Part shown: positions 33,356 through 42,059 of the stretch, piece by piece
Numbering within the stretch: the first letter of the stretch is position 1
Layout: each line of letters begins with the position of its first letter
Assembly (NCBI RefSeq): GCF_010500835.1
Contig: NZ_JAAAMJ010000002.1
Coordinates: forward strand, 124,001 to 188,000
Origin: Aurantimonas aggregata
GTDB lineage: Bacteria > Pseudomonadota > Alphaproteobacteria > Rhizobiales > Rhizobiaceae
Reading direction: 5' to 3'
Length of the DNA: 64,000 bases
The notes under the pieces: model-generated
What the model was told of the DNA's origin: nothing
What the model saw: only the letters and a program-made list of their open reading frames with translations
Database searches by the model: none
Translations under genes and position numbers: made by a program

Positions 33356-34149
33356 GCGGCGCCTCGCGCCAGGCGCTCCGCGACGACATTCGCCGCTTCG
33401 ATCGCCCGGGTAATCTCGTGCCGCTTGGCCTCCATGACGGCCTCGTCCGCATCGGCGGGGACGTGGATCGGCTCGCCGACCACCACGGCGATCCGGCCGA
33501 AGGGAAGCGGCAGGGCCGTCCTGTCCCAGGAACTCTTCACGACGTAGCGACGGCTGGTCACCGCAGCGCTCGGCAGGACCGGCCGCCCGGAGATCCGGGC
33601 GAGCATGACAATGCCCTGCCCCGCCTCGCGGGGCGTTCCCTTCGGGACGTCGGCGATCATGCAGACGCCGATCCTGTCCGCAAGGCGTCGGCGCAGCGCG
33701 ATCAGCGCCCGCGCGCCGCCTTTCTGGGACCCATCGGCACCGGCGCGGCCGCCGGAGCCGCGCACGGTGTCGATCCCGAAGCGCTCGACGACATTGGCAT
33801 TCAACTCGGCGTCGCTGCTGCGCGACAGCAGCGCGACATAGGGCAGTTCGACCGGCCGGAAGAACGGTGCCAGCAGGTGCTGCCCGTGCCACAGGGCGAC
33901 GATGGCAGGATGCGTCCGGGTCAGGTCGCCGCGCCAGTCGCTGGACCCTGCCGCCTTGCGCTGCGTGGCATGGACGAAACGCAGGCCGAGATAGATGATC
34001 GCCCCGAGGACCGACGTGGCAAAGCGGCCGCGGATGACCCGGCGAAGACCCCGTCGCAGGGACTTGCGCCATCGCCTGCGGACGGGGGGACGTTCGGGCG
34101 AACCAGTCTGCATTCCGATCCTGTCATCGGCCATGATCTCACCCGTCAT
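33352..34149 (-). CDS. DUF374-family lysophospholipid acyltransferase
   Basis: About 265 residues. A basic N-terminus and one hydrophobic segment precede the acyltransferase part with A-L-W-H-G-Q-H-L-L-A-P-F-F and S-R-S-S-D-A-E-L, then D-V-P-K-G-T-P-R-E-A and G-R-P-V-L-P. Members sit beside waaA in many alphaproteobacteria and are proposed to acylate a lipid or lipid A precursor; the exact acceptor is unknown. The ATG at 34149 is chosen; a TTG at 34170 or an ATG at 34134 are alternatives, none with a strong ribosome site. Confidence 0.82.
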   Translation of the reverse strand: MTGEIMADDRIGMQTGSPERPPVRRRWRKSLRRGLRRVIRGRFATSVLGAIIYLGLRFVHATQRKAAGSSDWRGDLTRTHPAIVALWHGQHLLAPFFRPVELPYVALLSRSSDAELNANVVERFGIDTVRGSGGRAGADGSQKGGARALIALRRRLADRIGVCMIADVPKGTPREAGQGIVMLARISGRPVLPSAAVTSRRYVVKSSWDRTALPLPFGRIAVVVGEPIHVPADADEAVMEAKRHEITRAIEAANVVAERLARGAA

Positions 34150-34179
34150 GGCGGTAGGCACTCGCGGCAATCGGATCGG

Positions 34180-34413
34180 TCACGCCTGGCCGGGGCTCAG
34201 CAGCCGGTGCATGTGAACAATGAAATAGCGCATCGAGGCGTTGTCCACGGACTGTTGTGCCTTGCTGCGCCAGGCCGAGAGAGCAGACGCGTAGTCCGGG
34301 AAAATTCCGACGATATCAAGGCTTTCCAGATCCTTGAACTCGACTTCCCGGAGGTCCTTCAGCTCACCGCCGAAGACGAGATGGAGAAGCTGCTTCGGCG
34401 CTTGATCATCCAT
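34180..34413 (-). CDS. DUF4170 domain protein
   Basis: A 77-residue protein with L-H-L-V-F-G-G-E-L near the start and a C-terminal M-R-Y-F-I-V-H-M-H-R-L-L segment, typical of DUF4170 proteins, which are nearly always found beside waaA in Hyphomicrobiales. AAGGA is about ten bases before the ATG. Function unknown; the location suggests a link to outer-membrane lipid assembly. Confidence 0.86.
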   Translation of the reverse strand: MDDQAPKQLLHLVFGGELKDLREVEFKDLESLDIVGIFPDYASALSAWRSKAQQSVDNASMRYFIVHMHRLLSPGQA

Positions 34414-34428
34414 GGCGACAGTCCTTGC

Positions 34429-35232
34429 TCAGGTCTCGGTTCGATCGGGTATCACGTCGGCAAGCCGGCGCACCCGATCCCGGGCGCTCAGCGACGACGC
34501 GACCAACAGGCCATGCCTCTTGCCACGGCTCCTGTAAAGGCTGGCAGCCCCATGACGATCGGACAAGAGCCCACCGGCCCGCTCGATCAGCAGGTCGGCG
34601 GCCGCGATATCCCAGTCGTTGGCGCGCGGGCGCACCAGCGTGCCGTCGATCCGTCCGGCGGCGACCAGCGCCAGGCGATAGGCCAGCGACGGCACGGCTT
34701 TTTCCAGCAGCACACCGTCGCCCGCGGCCTCGTGCAGGCGCTTGCGCATGCTGTCGGGGACCGCCAGCCGCAGCGCATCGTCCGGGCCGGGTGACGAGGC
34801 CCTGCAGACCACGCCGTTCATCCGCGTCGGCGTGTCGGCCGTCACCTCGAAATGCTCGCCCAGCGCGGTCGCCGCGATGACTCCGGCGACGGGCCGGCCG
34901 TTCTCGACCACCGCCACCGAAACGCACCAGGTGTCCTCGCCGCGCAGGAAGGCTCGCGTGCCGTCGATCGGATCGACGACGAAGAAGCGCGCCGACCCGA
35001 CATCCTGGAGGTCGGCGGACTGCATCTCTTCCGACAGCCAGCCATAGCCCGGCCGCGCGTCGAGCAGGGTCTGCTTCAGCAGCGCGTCGACGGCGTAATC
35101 GGCCTCGCTGACCGGCGAATCGCCTTCCTTCCACCAGACCTTCGGGTCTTGGCGGAAATAGCGCATGGCAAGATCGCCGGCCGCCTTCGCGGCCTGGCTG
35201 ATCAGCGCCAGATCTTCAGCGAAACCGGTCAA
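34429..35232 (-). CDS. Inositol monophosphatase-family phosphatase, CysQ-like
   Basis: A 267-residue magnesium-dependent phosphatase with E-E at about residues 68-69, D-P-I-D-G-T-R-A-F and W-D-I-A-A-A-D-L-L, the three metal and phosphate motifs of the family. Such genes are often annotated as 3'(2'),5'-bisphosphate nucleotidase (CysQ), which removes PAP from sulfate assimilation, but inositol phosphate or another sugar phosphate is possible. It begins with a TTG at 35232, one base after the tldE stop, so translation is likely coupled. Confidence 0.86.
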   Translation of the reverse strand: MTGFAEDLALISQAAKAAGDLAMRYFRQDPKVWWKEGDSPVSEADYAVDALLKQTLLDARPGYGWLSEEMQSADLQDVGSARFFVVDPIDGTRAFLRGEDTWCVSVAVVENGRPVAGVIAATALGEHFEVTADTPTRMNGVVCRASSPGPDDALRLAVPDSMRKRLHEAAGDGVLLEKAVPSLAYRLALVAAGRIDGTLVRPRANDWDIAAADLLIERAGGLLSDRHGAASLYRSRGKRHGLLVASSLSARDRVRRLADVIPDRTET

Positions 35233-35233
35233 T

Positions 35234-36571
35234 TCATCGCCCTGCGACGGTCATGGTATCGATCCGCAGCGTCGGCGCGACGATCGAGAAGCGTTCGTCG
35301 CGATCGTTCGCGGCGGTGAGCGACAGCAGCATGTCCTTCAGATTGCCGGCGATCGTCATTTCCGAGACCGGCGTGGTGATCGCGCCGTTCTCGATCAGGA
35401 ATCCTGACGCGCCGCGGCTGTAGTCGCCGGTGACGAGATCGGCGCCGTGGCCGATCAACTCGTCGATATAGAGCCCCGAGAAGGTGTCGCGGACGAGTTC
35501 CGCAGGCGTCATTGTGCCGGCCGAGACGATGACGTTGCTGGATGATGGTGAAACGCCGCCGGCCGAGCGTGAGCCGCGGCCGTTGGTCTCGAGCCCCAGC
35601 TCGCGAGCCGTCGCCGAATCGAGGATCCAGCTCTCGAGGATGCCGTCGCGCACGAGGCAGAGCGTCTCGCCACGCACGCCTTCACCGTCGAAGGGTCGTG
35701 ATCCCGGCCGCCGGCGCAGCAGCGGCTCGTCGGTGACCGTGAACGACGCCGGCAGCACCGCCGAGCCCATCCGATCCTTGAGGAAGCTCGTGCCGCGGGC
35801 AATCGCCGCGCCGTTGATCGCCGAGACCAGGCTGCCGATCAGGCCGCGGGCGATGCGCGGATCGAAGATCACCGGATAGCGTCCGGTCGGCACCTTGCCG
35901 GGCGCCACGCGGCGGACGGTCCGCTCGCCGGCACGCTGGCCGATCGCCGCGGGTGAATCGAGGTCTGCCGCATGGATGCGGGAGTCGAAGTCGTAATCGC
36001 GCTGCATGCCGACGCCTTCGCCGGCGATGACGCTGACCGAGCGGGAAAAGCCCGAGCGCATCCGCTGTCCGGCGAAACCGGTGGAGGTCGCCAGCACCAG
36101 GCCCGAGGCGCCGGCCGAGACCGACGCGCCGCCGGAGTTGGTGACACCGGCAACGGCACGCGCCGCGTCCTCCATCGCCATTGCCTGGTCGACCATGTCG
36201 CCCGCCGCGATCTCGGTCGGATCGTAGAGATCGAGGTCGAGGTCGTCGCTGGCGAGCCTTGCCGGATCGGCGAGGCCGGCAAACGCGTCCTCCGGCGATA
36301 CCCTGGCCATGGCGACGGCGCGCTCGGCGAGGCGCTCGGTGTCCGACGCGATGTCGGCCGAGACCGTGGCGACGCGGCGCCCGACAAAGACCCGGAGGGC
36401 TATTCCCTCGCTTTCGGCGCTTTCGGTGTCCTCGACCTTGCCGAGGCGCACCGAGGCCGAGCGGCCGAAGGAGCGCATTACCGCCACGTCGCTCGCGTCC
36501 GCGCCGGCCCTTCGTGCGGTCTCGATGAGCCGCTCGGCGACCGTCAGGAGCCGCGCCGTGTCATTGTCCAT
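35234..36571 (-). CDS. pmbA: TldD/PmbA-family metalloprotease subunit (TldE-like)
   Basis: A 445-residue protein of the TldD/PmbA (TldE) family. The C-terminal half shows G-A-D-L-V-T-G-D-Y-S-R-G-A-S-G-F-L-I-E-N-G, characteristic of PmbA/TldE. TldE pairs with TldD, which supplies the H-E-x-x-x-H zinc site; no H-E-x-x-x-H is visible here, as expected for the TldE partner. The pair cleaves peptides, for example in microcin maturation and antitoxin turnover. The ATG at 36571 has AGG upstream; the frame from 36604 is a longer alternative. It is divergent from the antiporter gene. Confidence 0.88.
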   Translation of the reverse strand: MDNDTARLLTVAERLIETARRAGADASDVAVMRSFGRSASVRLGKVEDTESAESEGIALRVFVGRRVATVSADIASDTERLAERAVAMARVSPEDAFAGLADPARLASDDLDLDLYDPTEIAAGDMVDQAMAMEDAARAVAGVTNSGGASVSAGASGLVLATSTGFAGQRMRSGFSRSVSVIAGEGVGMQRDYDFDSRIHAADLDSPAAIGQRAGERTVRRVAPGKVPTGRYPVIFDPRIARGLIGSLVSAINGAAIARGTSFLKDRMGSAVLPASFTVTDEPLLRRRPGSRPFDGEGVRGETLCLVRDGILESWILDSATARELGLETNGRGSRSAGGVSPSSSNVIVSAGTMTPAELVRDTFSGLYIDELIGHGADLVTGDYSRGASGFLIENGAITTPVSEMTIAGNLKDMLLSLTAANDRDERFSIVAPTLRIDTMTVAGR

Positions 36572-36690
36572 GATTGTGCCTGCTGGTTTTCGTATGAAGA
36601 CCATCTATTGTGCGACGCGACAGCCATCAAGATGCGGGTCGCGTCAGCAACCCCTCGGTCGATCAACGCCGCGCCCGGACGAGACCCGCC

Positions 36691-38580
36691 TTGGAAGCTT
36701 CCACCCCCCTGTTCCTCGAGATCCTGATCCTTCTCGGCGGCGGCATCGTCGCCGCCACCCTGTTCAAGTGGATCGGGCTCGGTACCGTGCTCGGTTATCT
36801 CGCCGCCGGCATCGTCATGGGGCCGGTGCTGCGGCTCGTGCTCGACGGCGAGGAGATCCTGCATGTCGGCGAACTGGGCGTCGTCTTCCTGCTGTTCATC
36901 ATCGGGCTGGAGCTGAAGGCCGGCCGCCTCTGGGCGCTGCGGCGGCAGATCTTCGGCGTCGGCCTGGCGCAGGTGCTGGTGACTGGGGCGGTTCTCGGCG
37001 CCGCGGCCTATGCATTCGAACAGGACTGGCACGCCGCCATCGTCATCGGCTTCGGCCTTGCTCTGTCGTCGACCGCCTTCGGGCTGCAGCTGCTCGAAGA
37101 GGCGGGCGAGACCAACACGCGGCACGGCGAGACCGGCTTTTCGGTGCTGCTGTTCCAGGATCTGGCGGTCGTGCCGCTGCTGGCGCTGCTGCCGTTCCTC
37201 GCCCCGTTCGCACAGGACACCGGTTTCGACCCGGTCCAGGTGGCGATCTCCATCGGTGCCGTCGTCGCCCTCGTCCTCGTCGGGCGCTACTGCCTCAACC
37301 CGCTGTTCCGGATCGTCGCGACCTCCGGGGCGCGCGAGGTGATGCTCGGCGCGGCGCTGCTCGTCGTGCTCGGGTCGGCGCTGCTGATGGCGGCGGCCGG
37401 CTTCTCGATGGCGATGGGGGCCTTCATCGCCGGCGTCCTTCTGGCGGAATCGACCTACCGGCACGAGCTCGAGGCCAATATCGAGCCGTTCCGCGGCCTG
37501 CTGCTCGGCCTGTTCTTCATCGGCGTCGGCCTGTCTCTGGATCTGGCGGGGATCGCGCAATACTGGCTGGCGATCCTCGTCGCGACGCCGCTCCTGATGA
37601 TCGTCAAGGCCGTCCTGCTCTATTGGCTCGGACGCGGCTTCGGGGAGACCCACGCGACGGCGGCGCGCGTGTCGACCCTGCTCGCCCAGGCAGGGGAATT
37701 CGGCTTCGTGCTGTTCAGCGCCGCCGCGGCAATCGGGATCTTCTCGATCGAGACCGCCTCGCTGCTCATCGCCATCGTCACGCTGTCGATGGCCCTGACC
37801 CCGCTGGCGACCTATTTCGGCCGGCTGGCGACGCGGGGTAGCGAGGCGGAGACCCTCGATGAAGATTTCGACGGCGCCGGTTCCGAAGTCCTGATGATCG
37901 GCTTCTCGCGCTTCGGCCAGATCGTCGCCCAGGTGATGCTGTCGAGCGGCATCGACGTAACGATCCTCGATTCCTCGGCCGAGCGCATCCGCAACGCCAC
38001 CCGCTTCGGCTTCCGCATCTATTTCGGCTCCGGCATGCGCAAGGAGGTGCTGGAGGCCGCGGGAATCCGCAAGGCACGACTGGTCGCCGTCTGCACCAAC
38101 AAGCGGGAGACCACCGACCGCATCGTCGATCTCATCCGCTCGGAATTTCCCAATGTCAGCCTCTACGTGCGCTCCTATGATCGCGCCCACGCGCTGTCGC
38201 TGCGGGCGCGTGGCGTCGACTTCGAGATCCGCGAGACGGTGGAATCGGCCCTGGTGTTCGGCGGCGAGACACTGACCGGGCTCGGCATCGACGACGCGCT
38301 GGCCGAGCGCATCGTCGAGGACGTGCGGGCCCGCGACATCGAGCGGCTGAAGCTGCAGGAAGTCGAGGGTCTCTATGCCGGCAACGACATGGTGACGACA
38401 CGCCCGGTAACGCCGGAGCCTCTGGTCAAGCCGCGCCAGACGGCCCAGGCGGTGGAGCGGCCGGCCGGCGACGACGAGCCGCGGGACCCCGCCACCGACG
38501 GCGCGTCTTCTCGCCGCAGGCGACCGGGTCGACCGTTCTCCCTGAAGCGGCTCGCCGCCTACAAGACGCGGTCGGGGTGA
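36691..38580 (+). CDS. CPA2 monovalent cation:proton antiporter with RCK/TrkA-N domain (KefB/YbaL type)
   Basis: About 629 residues: roughly twelve membrane helices with L-G-Y-L-A-A-G-I-V-M-G-P near the start, then a TrkA-N/RCK nucleotide-binding domain (about residues 400-520) starting V-L-M-I-G-F-S-R-F-G-Q-I-V-A. The G-F-x-R-F-G fold binds NAD(H) in the family and gates transport. Ion choice (K+ or Na+) cannot be told. The tail is basic and low complexity. The start is unsure: the TTG at 36691 gives the usual family N-terminus and leaves room for divergent promoters; a GTG at 36610 would add 27 hydrophilic residues. Confidence 0.85.
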   Translation: MEASTPLFLEILILLGGGIVAATLFKWIGLGTVLGYLAAGIVMGPVLRLVLDGEEILHVGELGVVFLLFIIGLELKAGRLWALRRQIFGVGLAQVLVTGAVLGAAAYAFEQDWHAAIVIGFGLALSSTAFGLQLLEEAGETNTRHGETGFSVLLFQDLAVVPLLALLPFLAPFAQDTGFDPVQVAISIGAVVALVLVGRYCLNPLFRIVATSGAREVMLGAALLVVLGSALLMAAAGFSMAMGAFIAGVLLAESTYRHELEANIEPFRGLLLGLFFIGVGLSLDLAGIAQYWLAILVATPLLMIVKAVLLYWLGRGFGETHATAARVSTLLAQAGEFGFVLFSAAAAIGIFSIETASLLIAIVTLSMALTPLATYFGRLATRGSEAETLDEDFDGAGSEVLMIGFSRFGQIVAQVMLSSGIDVTILDSSAERIRNATRFGFRIYFGSGMRKEVLEAAGIRKARLVAVCTNKRETTDRIVDLIRSEFPNVSLYVRSYDRAHALSLRARGVDFEIRETVESALVFGGETLTGLGIDDALAERIVEDVRARDIERLKLQEVEGLYAGNDMVTTRPVTPEPLVKPRQTAQAVERPAGDDEPRDPATDGASSRRRRPGRPFSLKRLAAYKTRSG

Positions 38581-38699
38581 TCGCATACCGGTAGTTCTCC
38601 GTGTGCCCGGCCAACCATTCGGCGCGTCCGGGAGAGGAACCAGCGCGCCAAAGGCGGCGTTCACGCCGCGACCATTTCCGGTTGCGGTGCCTGCCCTTC

Positions 38700-39737
38700 A
38701 TGAACCTGAAACTTGCCCAGCACGCCGAACGCTTTGGCCTGACCATGGTCGATCCCGAGCTGTTCGCGATCGAACGGCGGCCCAGCGGCAAGGGCTACAA
38801 GATCTGCCTATGCAACGGCGAGAAGATCGCCGACAAGCGCCTCAAGGCGCGGTTGAGGGCGCTGGTGATCCCGCCGGCCTGGACCGACGTGCGGATCTGC
38901 GTCGAGGAGAACGGCCATATCCAGGCGATCGGTCGCGACGAGAAGGGCCGGCTGCAATATCGCTATCACGACGACTGGGTGAACGTCCGCAACGCCGTGA
39001 AGACCGAGCGCCTGCTGCGCTTCGGTCGCGCGCTGCCGCGGCTGCGGCGCCGGACCGCCAAGGACCTGAAACGCCGCACCGTGGACCGCCTCAGCACCTC
39101 GGCCCTGGCGACGCGCCTGATCGACGTCGCGGCGATGCGGCCCGGGCACGAGAAATACGCCGAAGACGGCGGTCGCGGCGTCGCCTCGCTGCGCAAGCAG
39201 AACCTGCGTATCGTCAAGAACGTCGCGGTACTGAAATTCGTCGGCAAGTCCCATAAGGAAAACCGCATCGAGATCGCCGACAAGGCGTTGGTGCGCTCGC
39301 TGCAACGGGTGCGCGAGGGCAAGGGCCAGCGGCTGTTCCGGTTTCCCGACGGCAAGAAGAAGCAGCGCGAACTGACCGCCAATCTGCTCAACGACTATCT
39401 GCGGGAGGCAGCCGAGGCCCGCATCTCGGCGAAGGATTTTCGCACCTTCCACGGCTCGGCCGAGGCGCTGCGCTACCTCATCGAGGAAACAGATGGCGCC
39501 GATACCGAGGCCAAGCGTAAACGGGCCGTGGCCAAGGCGATGCGCTCCGTGTCGAAGGTACTGCGCAACACGCCGGCGGTGGCGCGCTCGTCCTACGTCC
39601 ACCCGGAGATCGTCGAAGCCTTCGAGGCGGAACGGCTCCCGATCGACCTGTTGAAGGGACGGCAGCGCGAGGGGCTCACGCGGGTCGAGACGGGCCTGAT
39701 GCGTTTCCTGGAGGAAGTGGCGCGACAGACCCACTGA
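38700..39737 (+). CDS. DNA topoisomerase IB
   Basis: A 345-residue type IB (poxvirus/bacterial-like) topoisomerase that relaxes supercoils through a 3'-phosphotyrosine link. The nucleophile is Tyr299 in R-S-S-Y-V-H-P; upstream are the catalytic-site segments M-R-P-G-H-E-K-Y and K-D-F-R-T-F-H-G. The histidine of viral enzymes before the Tyr is Asn here (R-N-T-P-A-V), as I recall for bacterial members. The ATG at 38700 is chosen because the frame from 38601 adds 33 arginine-rich residues that are not family-like. The physiological role in bacteria is not well settled. Confidence 0.9.
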   Translation: MNLKLAQHAERFGLTMVDPELFAIERRPSGKGYKICLCNGEKIADKRLKARLRALVIPPAWTDVRICVEENGHIQAIGRDEKGRLQYRYHDDWVNVRNAVKTERLLRFGRALPRLRRRTAKDLKRRTVDRLSTSALATRLIDVAAMRPGHEKYAEDGGRGVASLRKQNLRIVKNVAVLKFVGKSHKENRIEIADKALVRSLQRVREGKGQRLFRFPDGKKKQRELTANLLNDYLREAAEARISAKDFRTFHGSAEALRYLIEETDGADTEAKRKRAVAKAMRSVSKVLRNTPAVARSSYVHPEIVEAFEAERLPIDLLKGRQREGLTRVETGLMRFLEEVARQTH

Positions 39738-39826
39738 ACGCATGGCTTCCGCTGGGCAGGTTCCCGGGTGCCGTCCTCGCGGCAAGCGTCGCCTCGATCT
39801 GACGTGACACGCAGCGAGTGCTTCTG

Positions 39827-40705
39827 TCAGGCGGTCGACGCGCCTGCTTCAGGCTTTGGGGCAACAGGCCGGTAGCCGGGCGTTTCGCCGAGCAACCGGT
39901 CGATGGCCCGCTTGGCATCCTCCTTGAAGGACGCGGTTTCGTCGAGAATCTGCCGCGTCAGCAGGAAGTCCAGCACGCGGTAGTGGTCGACCGGCGGGCG
40001 AAGCAGAAGGTCGGGCGCGCGGAGCTTGAGCTTGGTGTCGATGATCGACTGCATCATCAGCTGCGTTGCGCCGAACATCGCTTCCATGGGTGTCGGCAGG
40101 CCGCTGCCGTCGCCCTCCGGGCCGCCATTGACGTCGACCGCGATGACGATGTCGGCCCTGTCGCAGAGCCGGTCGAAGGGCAGCGGGTTGAAGATGCCGC
40201 CGTCGATCAGCACGCGACCCTTGCGGCGGACCGGCCGGAAGATCGCCGGCAGCGCGCAGGATGCGGCAAGCGCGCTGAGCAGGTCGCCGGAATCGATCTC
40301 GCATTCGAGCCGCTCGTAGAAATCCGTCGCCATCACGCCGAGCGGAATGCGCAGATCCTCGAAATGCGGCGGCAGGTCAGCGGGCAGGAAGGCGGCAAGC
40401 ACCCGCCTGGCGTTGAGCTGGCCGAGCCGGAACCCGCCTTCCTCGACGAAATCCTTGAAGCTGAGCGGCCGGGTCCGCCAAAGCCCGGCCAGCACCTCGC
40501 GCTTGCGGGCGAACGTCTCGAGCGCGAACCCCCTTATATCGGCGCCCGACATGCCGGCGGCATAGCCCGCCGCCATGACCGCGCCGATGGACGAGCCGAC
40601 GATACGGCTCGGCACGACACCCAGCTCGTCCAGCGCCTCGAGGACGTGGATATGGGCAATGCCGCGGGCGCCGCCGCCACCGAGCGCCAGCGCGACGTCG
40701 CTCAC
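39827..40705 (-). CDS. Patatin-like phospholipase
   Basis: A 292-residue serine lipase of the patatin type. The oxyanion-hole motif G-G-G-G-A-R-G is at 9-15, the nucleophile Ser39 in G-S-S-I-G at 37-41 and the dyad Asp168 in D-G-G. No signal peptide is present, so a cytoplasmic membrane-facing lipid acyl hydrolase is likely. The start is GTG at 40705, with GGAG about nine bases upstream lying across the end of the preceding M16 gene; four bases separate the two genes. Confidence 0.88.
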   Translation of the reverse strand: MSDVALALGGGGARGIAHIHVLEALDELGVVPSRIVGSSIGAVMAAGYAAGMSGADIRGFALETFARKREVLAGLWRTRPLSFKDFVEEGGFRLGQLNARRVLAAFLPADLPPHFEDLRIPLGVMATDFYERLECEIDSGDLLSALAASCALPAIFRPVRRKGRVLIDGGIFNPLPFDRLCDRADIVIAVDVNGGPEGDGSGLPTPMEAMFGATQLMMQSIIDTKLKLRAPDLLLRPPVDHYRVLDFLLTRQILDETASFKEDAKRAIDRLLGETPGYRPVAPKPEAGASTA

Positions 40706-40709
40706 CGCC

Positions 40710-42059
40710 TCAGGCTCCGGCGGGGCCGACCGTGATGACCGTCGGCTCGACGGACAGCAGCCGCCGGGCCATTTCCTTGACATCGTCTATGGTCACCGCG
40801 TCGATGAGGTCCTTGCGGCGTTCGATGTAGTCGATGCCGAGATCGTCGAGCTGGATGCCGACGAGGGTCGAAGCGATAGCCAGCGACGAGTCGAGGTTCT
40901 GGATCGCGTAAGAGCCCGTGACGTAGGTCTTGGCCTTGGCGAGTTCTTCCTCGGTCGGCCCCTCCTCCGCCATGCGAGTCAGTTCCTCGCGGATGATCCG
41001 GATGCTTTCCTCGGCCGCATCGGCGCGCGTCGCGGTGTTGATGCCGAGCAGCGCCGCGTGGTCGTAGCTCGCGAGCCAGGAGCCGGCGCCATAGGCGAGG
41101 CCACGCTTCTCGCGGATCTCCCGGTAAAGGCGCGAGGTGAAGCTGCCACCGCCGAGGACATGGTTCATCAGATAGGCGGCGAAGAAGTCCTCGTCGTCGC
41201 GCATGACGCCGGGAAGCGCCATCTGGATCGTCGTCTGCGGCACCGCCAGATCAACGGCGACGGTCTTGCCGGTAACCGGATCGATATTCGGCACGTCCTT
41301 GAGTTCGGCCGTCTCCGGCAGGTCGCCGAACACTTCGTCGAGCTTGGCGCCCAGCTCTTCCGGGCTGATCGCGCCGACGACGCCGACATAGAGATTGTCG
41401 CGCGCAAAGGTGCGGTCGCGAAATTCCTTCAGGTCGGGCGCCATCACTGTCGCCAGGCTCTCCAGCGTGCCTTCGCTGGGGCGCGCATAGGGATGGTCCG
41501 CAAAGACCGTGTTGCGGAAGGCCTCGCCGGCCAGCTGGCCGGGGTCGTTCTCGTCGGCGACGATGCCGGCGGCGATCTGGCCCCGGATGCGTGCCACCGG
41601 CTCGTCGTCGAAGCGCGGCTGGTTGACCGACAGGCGCAGGAGGTCGAAGGCCTCGTCGCCGAACTCGGTGATGGTGCGGAAATTGCCGGTGAAATCATCG
41701 AGGCTGGCGTCGTAGCTCAGCGACACGCCGAGATCGTCGAGCCGCGCCTGGAAGTCCTGGCTCTCGATGTCCCCGGCGCCTTCGTCGAGCAGTCCGGACA
41801 TCAGGTTGGCGGTGCCTTCCTTGCCGTCTTCATCCTGCGTCGAGCCCGCGCCCTTGAAGGCGAATTTCATGGCGATCAGCGGGTTGGTGTAGTCCTCGAC
41901 CAAGAGGGCCTTGATCCCGCCCGGGCTGGTGACTTCCTCGATCTCGACGGCGGCGGCGGGAAACGCCGCCATGGCGGCGGCGGTCAGCGTCAGGCCGAGC
42001 ACGGCGACAGTGTGGGCGAATGGCTTCAACGGTCTGATCCTTCGGGCGATGCTGAACAT
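40710..42059 (-). CDS. M16 peptidase-family protein, non-catalytic partner
   Basis: A 449-residue exported M16B protein with an N-terminal signal peptide (cleavage near A-A-A-V, about residue 38). At the place of the zinc motif H-x-x-E-H it reads G-T-A-N-L-M-S-G-L-L-D-E-G, so the metal site is missing. The C-terminal R-G-L-A-Y-G-A-G segment with the conserved Arg-Tyr pair is kept. This is the usual pattern of the non-catalytic half of a heterodimeric M16 protease, like the alpha subunit of mitochondrial processing peptidase. It overlaps its active partner by TGATG at 42057-42061. Confidence 0.9.
   Translation of the reverse strand: MFSIARRIRPLKPFAHTVAVLGLTLTAAAMAAFPAAAVEIEEVTSPGGIKALLVEDYTNPLIAMKFAFKGAGSTQDEDGKEGTANLMSGLLDEGAGDIESQDFQARLDDLGVSLSYDASLDDFTGNFRTITEFGDEAFDLLRLSVNQPRFDDEPVARIRGQIAAGIVADENDPGQLAGEAFRNTVFADHPYARPSEGTLESLATVMAPDLKEFRDRTFARDNLYVGVVGAISPEELGAKLDEVFGDLPETAELKDVPNIDPVTGKTVAVDLAVPQTTIQMALPGVMRDDEDFFAAYLMNHVLGGGSFTSRLYREIREKRGLAYGAGSWLASYDHAALLGINTATRADAAEESIRIIREELTRMAEEGPTEEELAKAKTYVTGSYAIQNLDSSLAIASTLVGIQLDDLGIDYIERRKDLIDAVTIDDVKEMARRLLSVEPTVITVGPAGA

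Noticed and set aside
33356..34072. Long upstream extension of the waaA frame
   Set aside because: It lies inside the DUF374 acyltransferase gene and is not transferase sequence; the GTG at 33355 with GTGA overlap is the better start.
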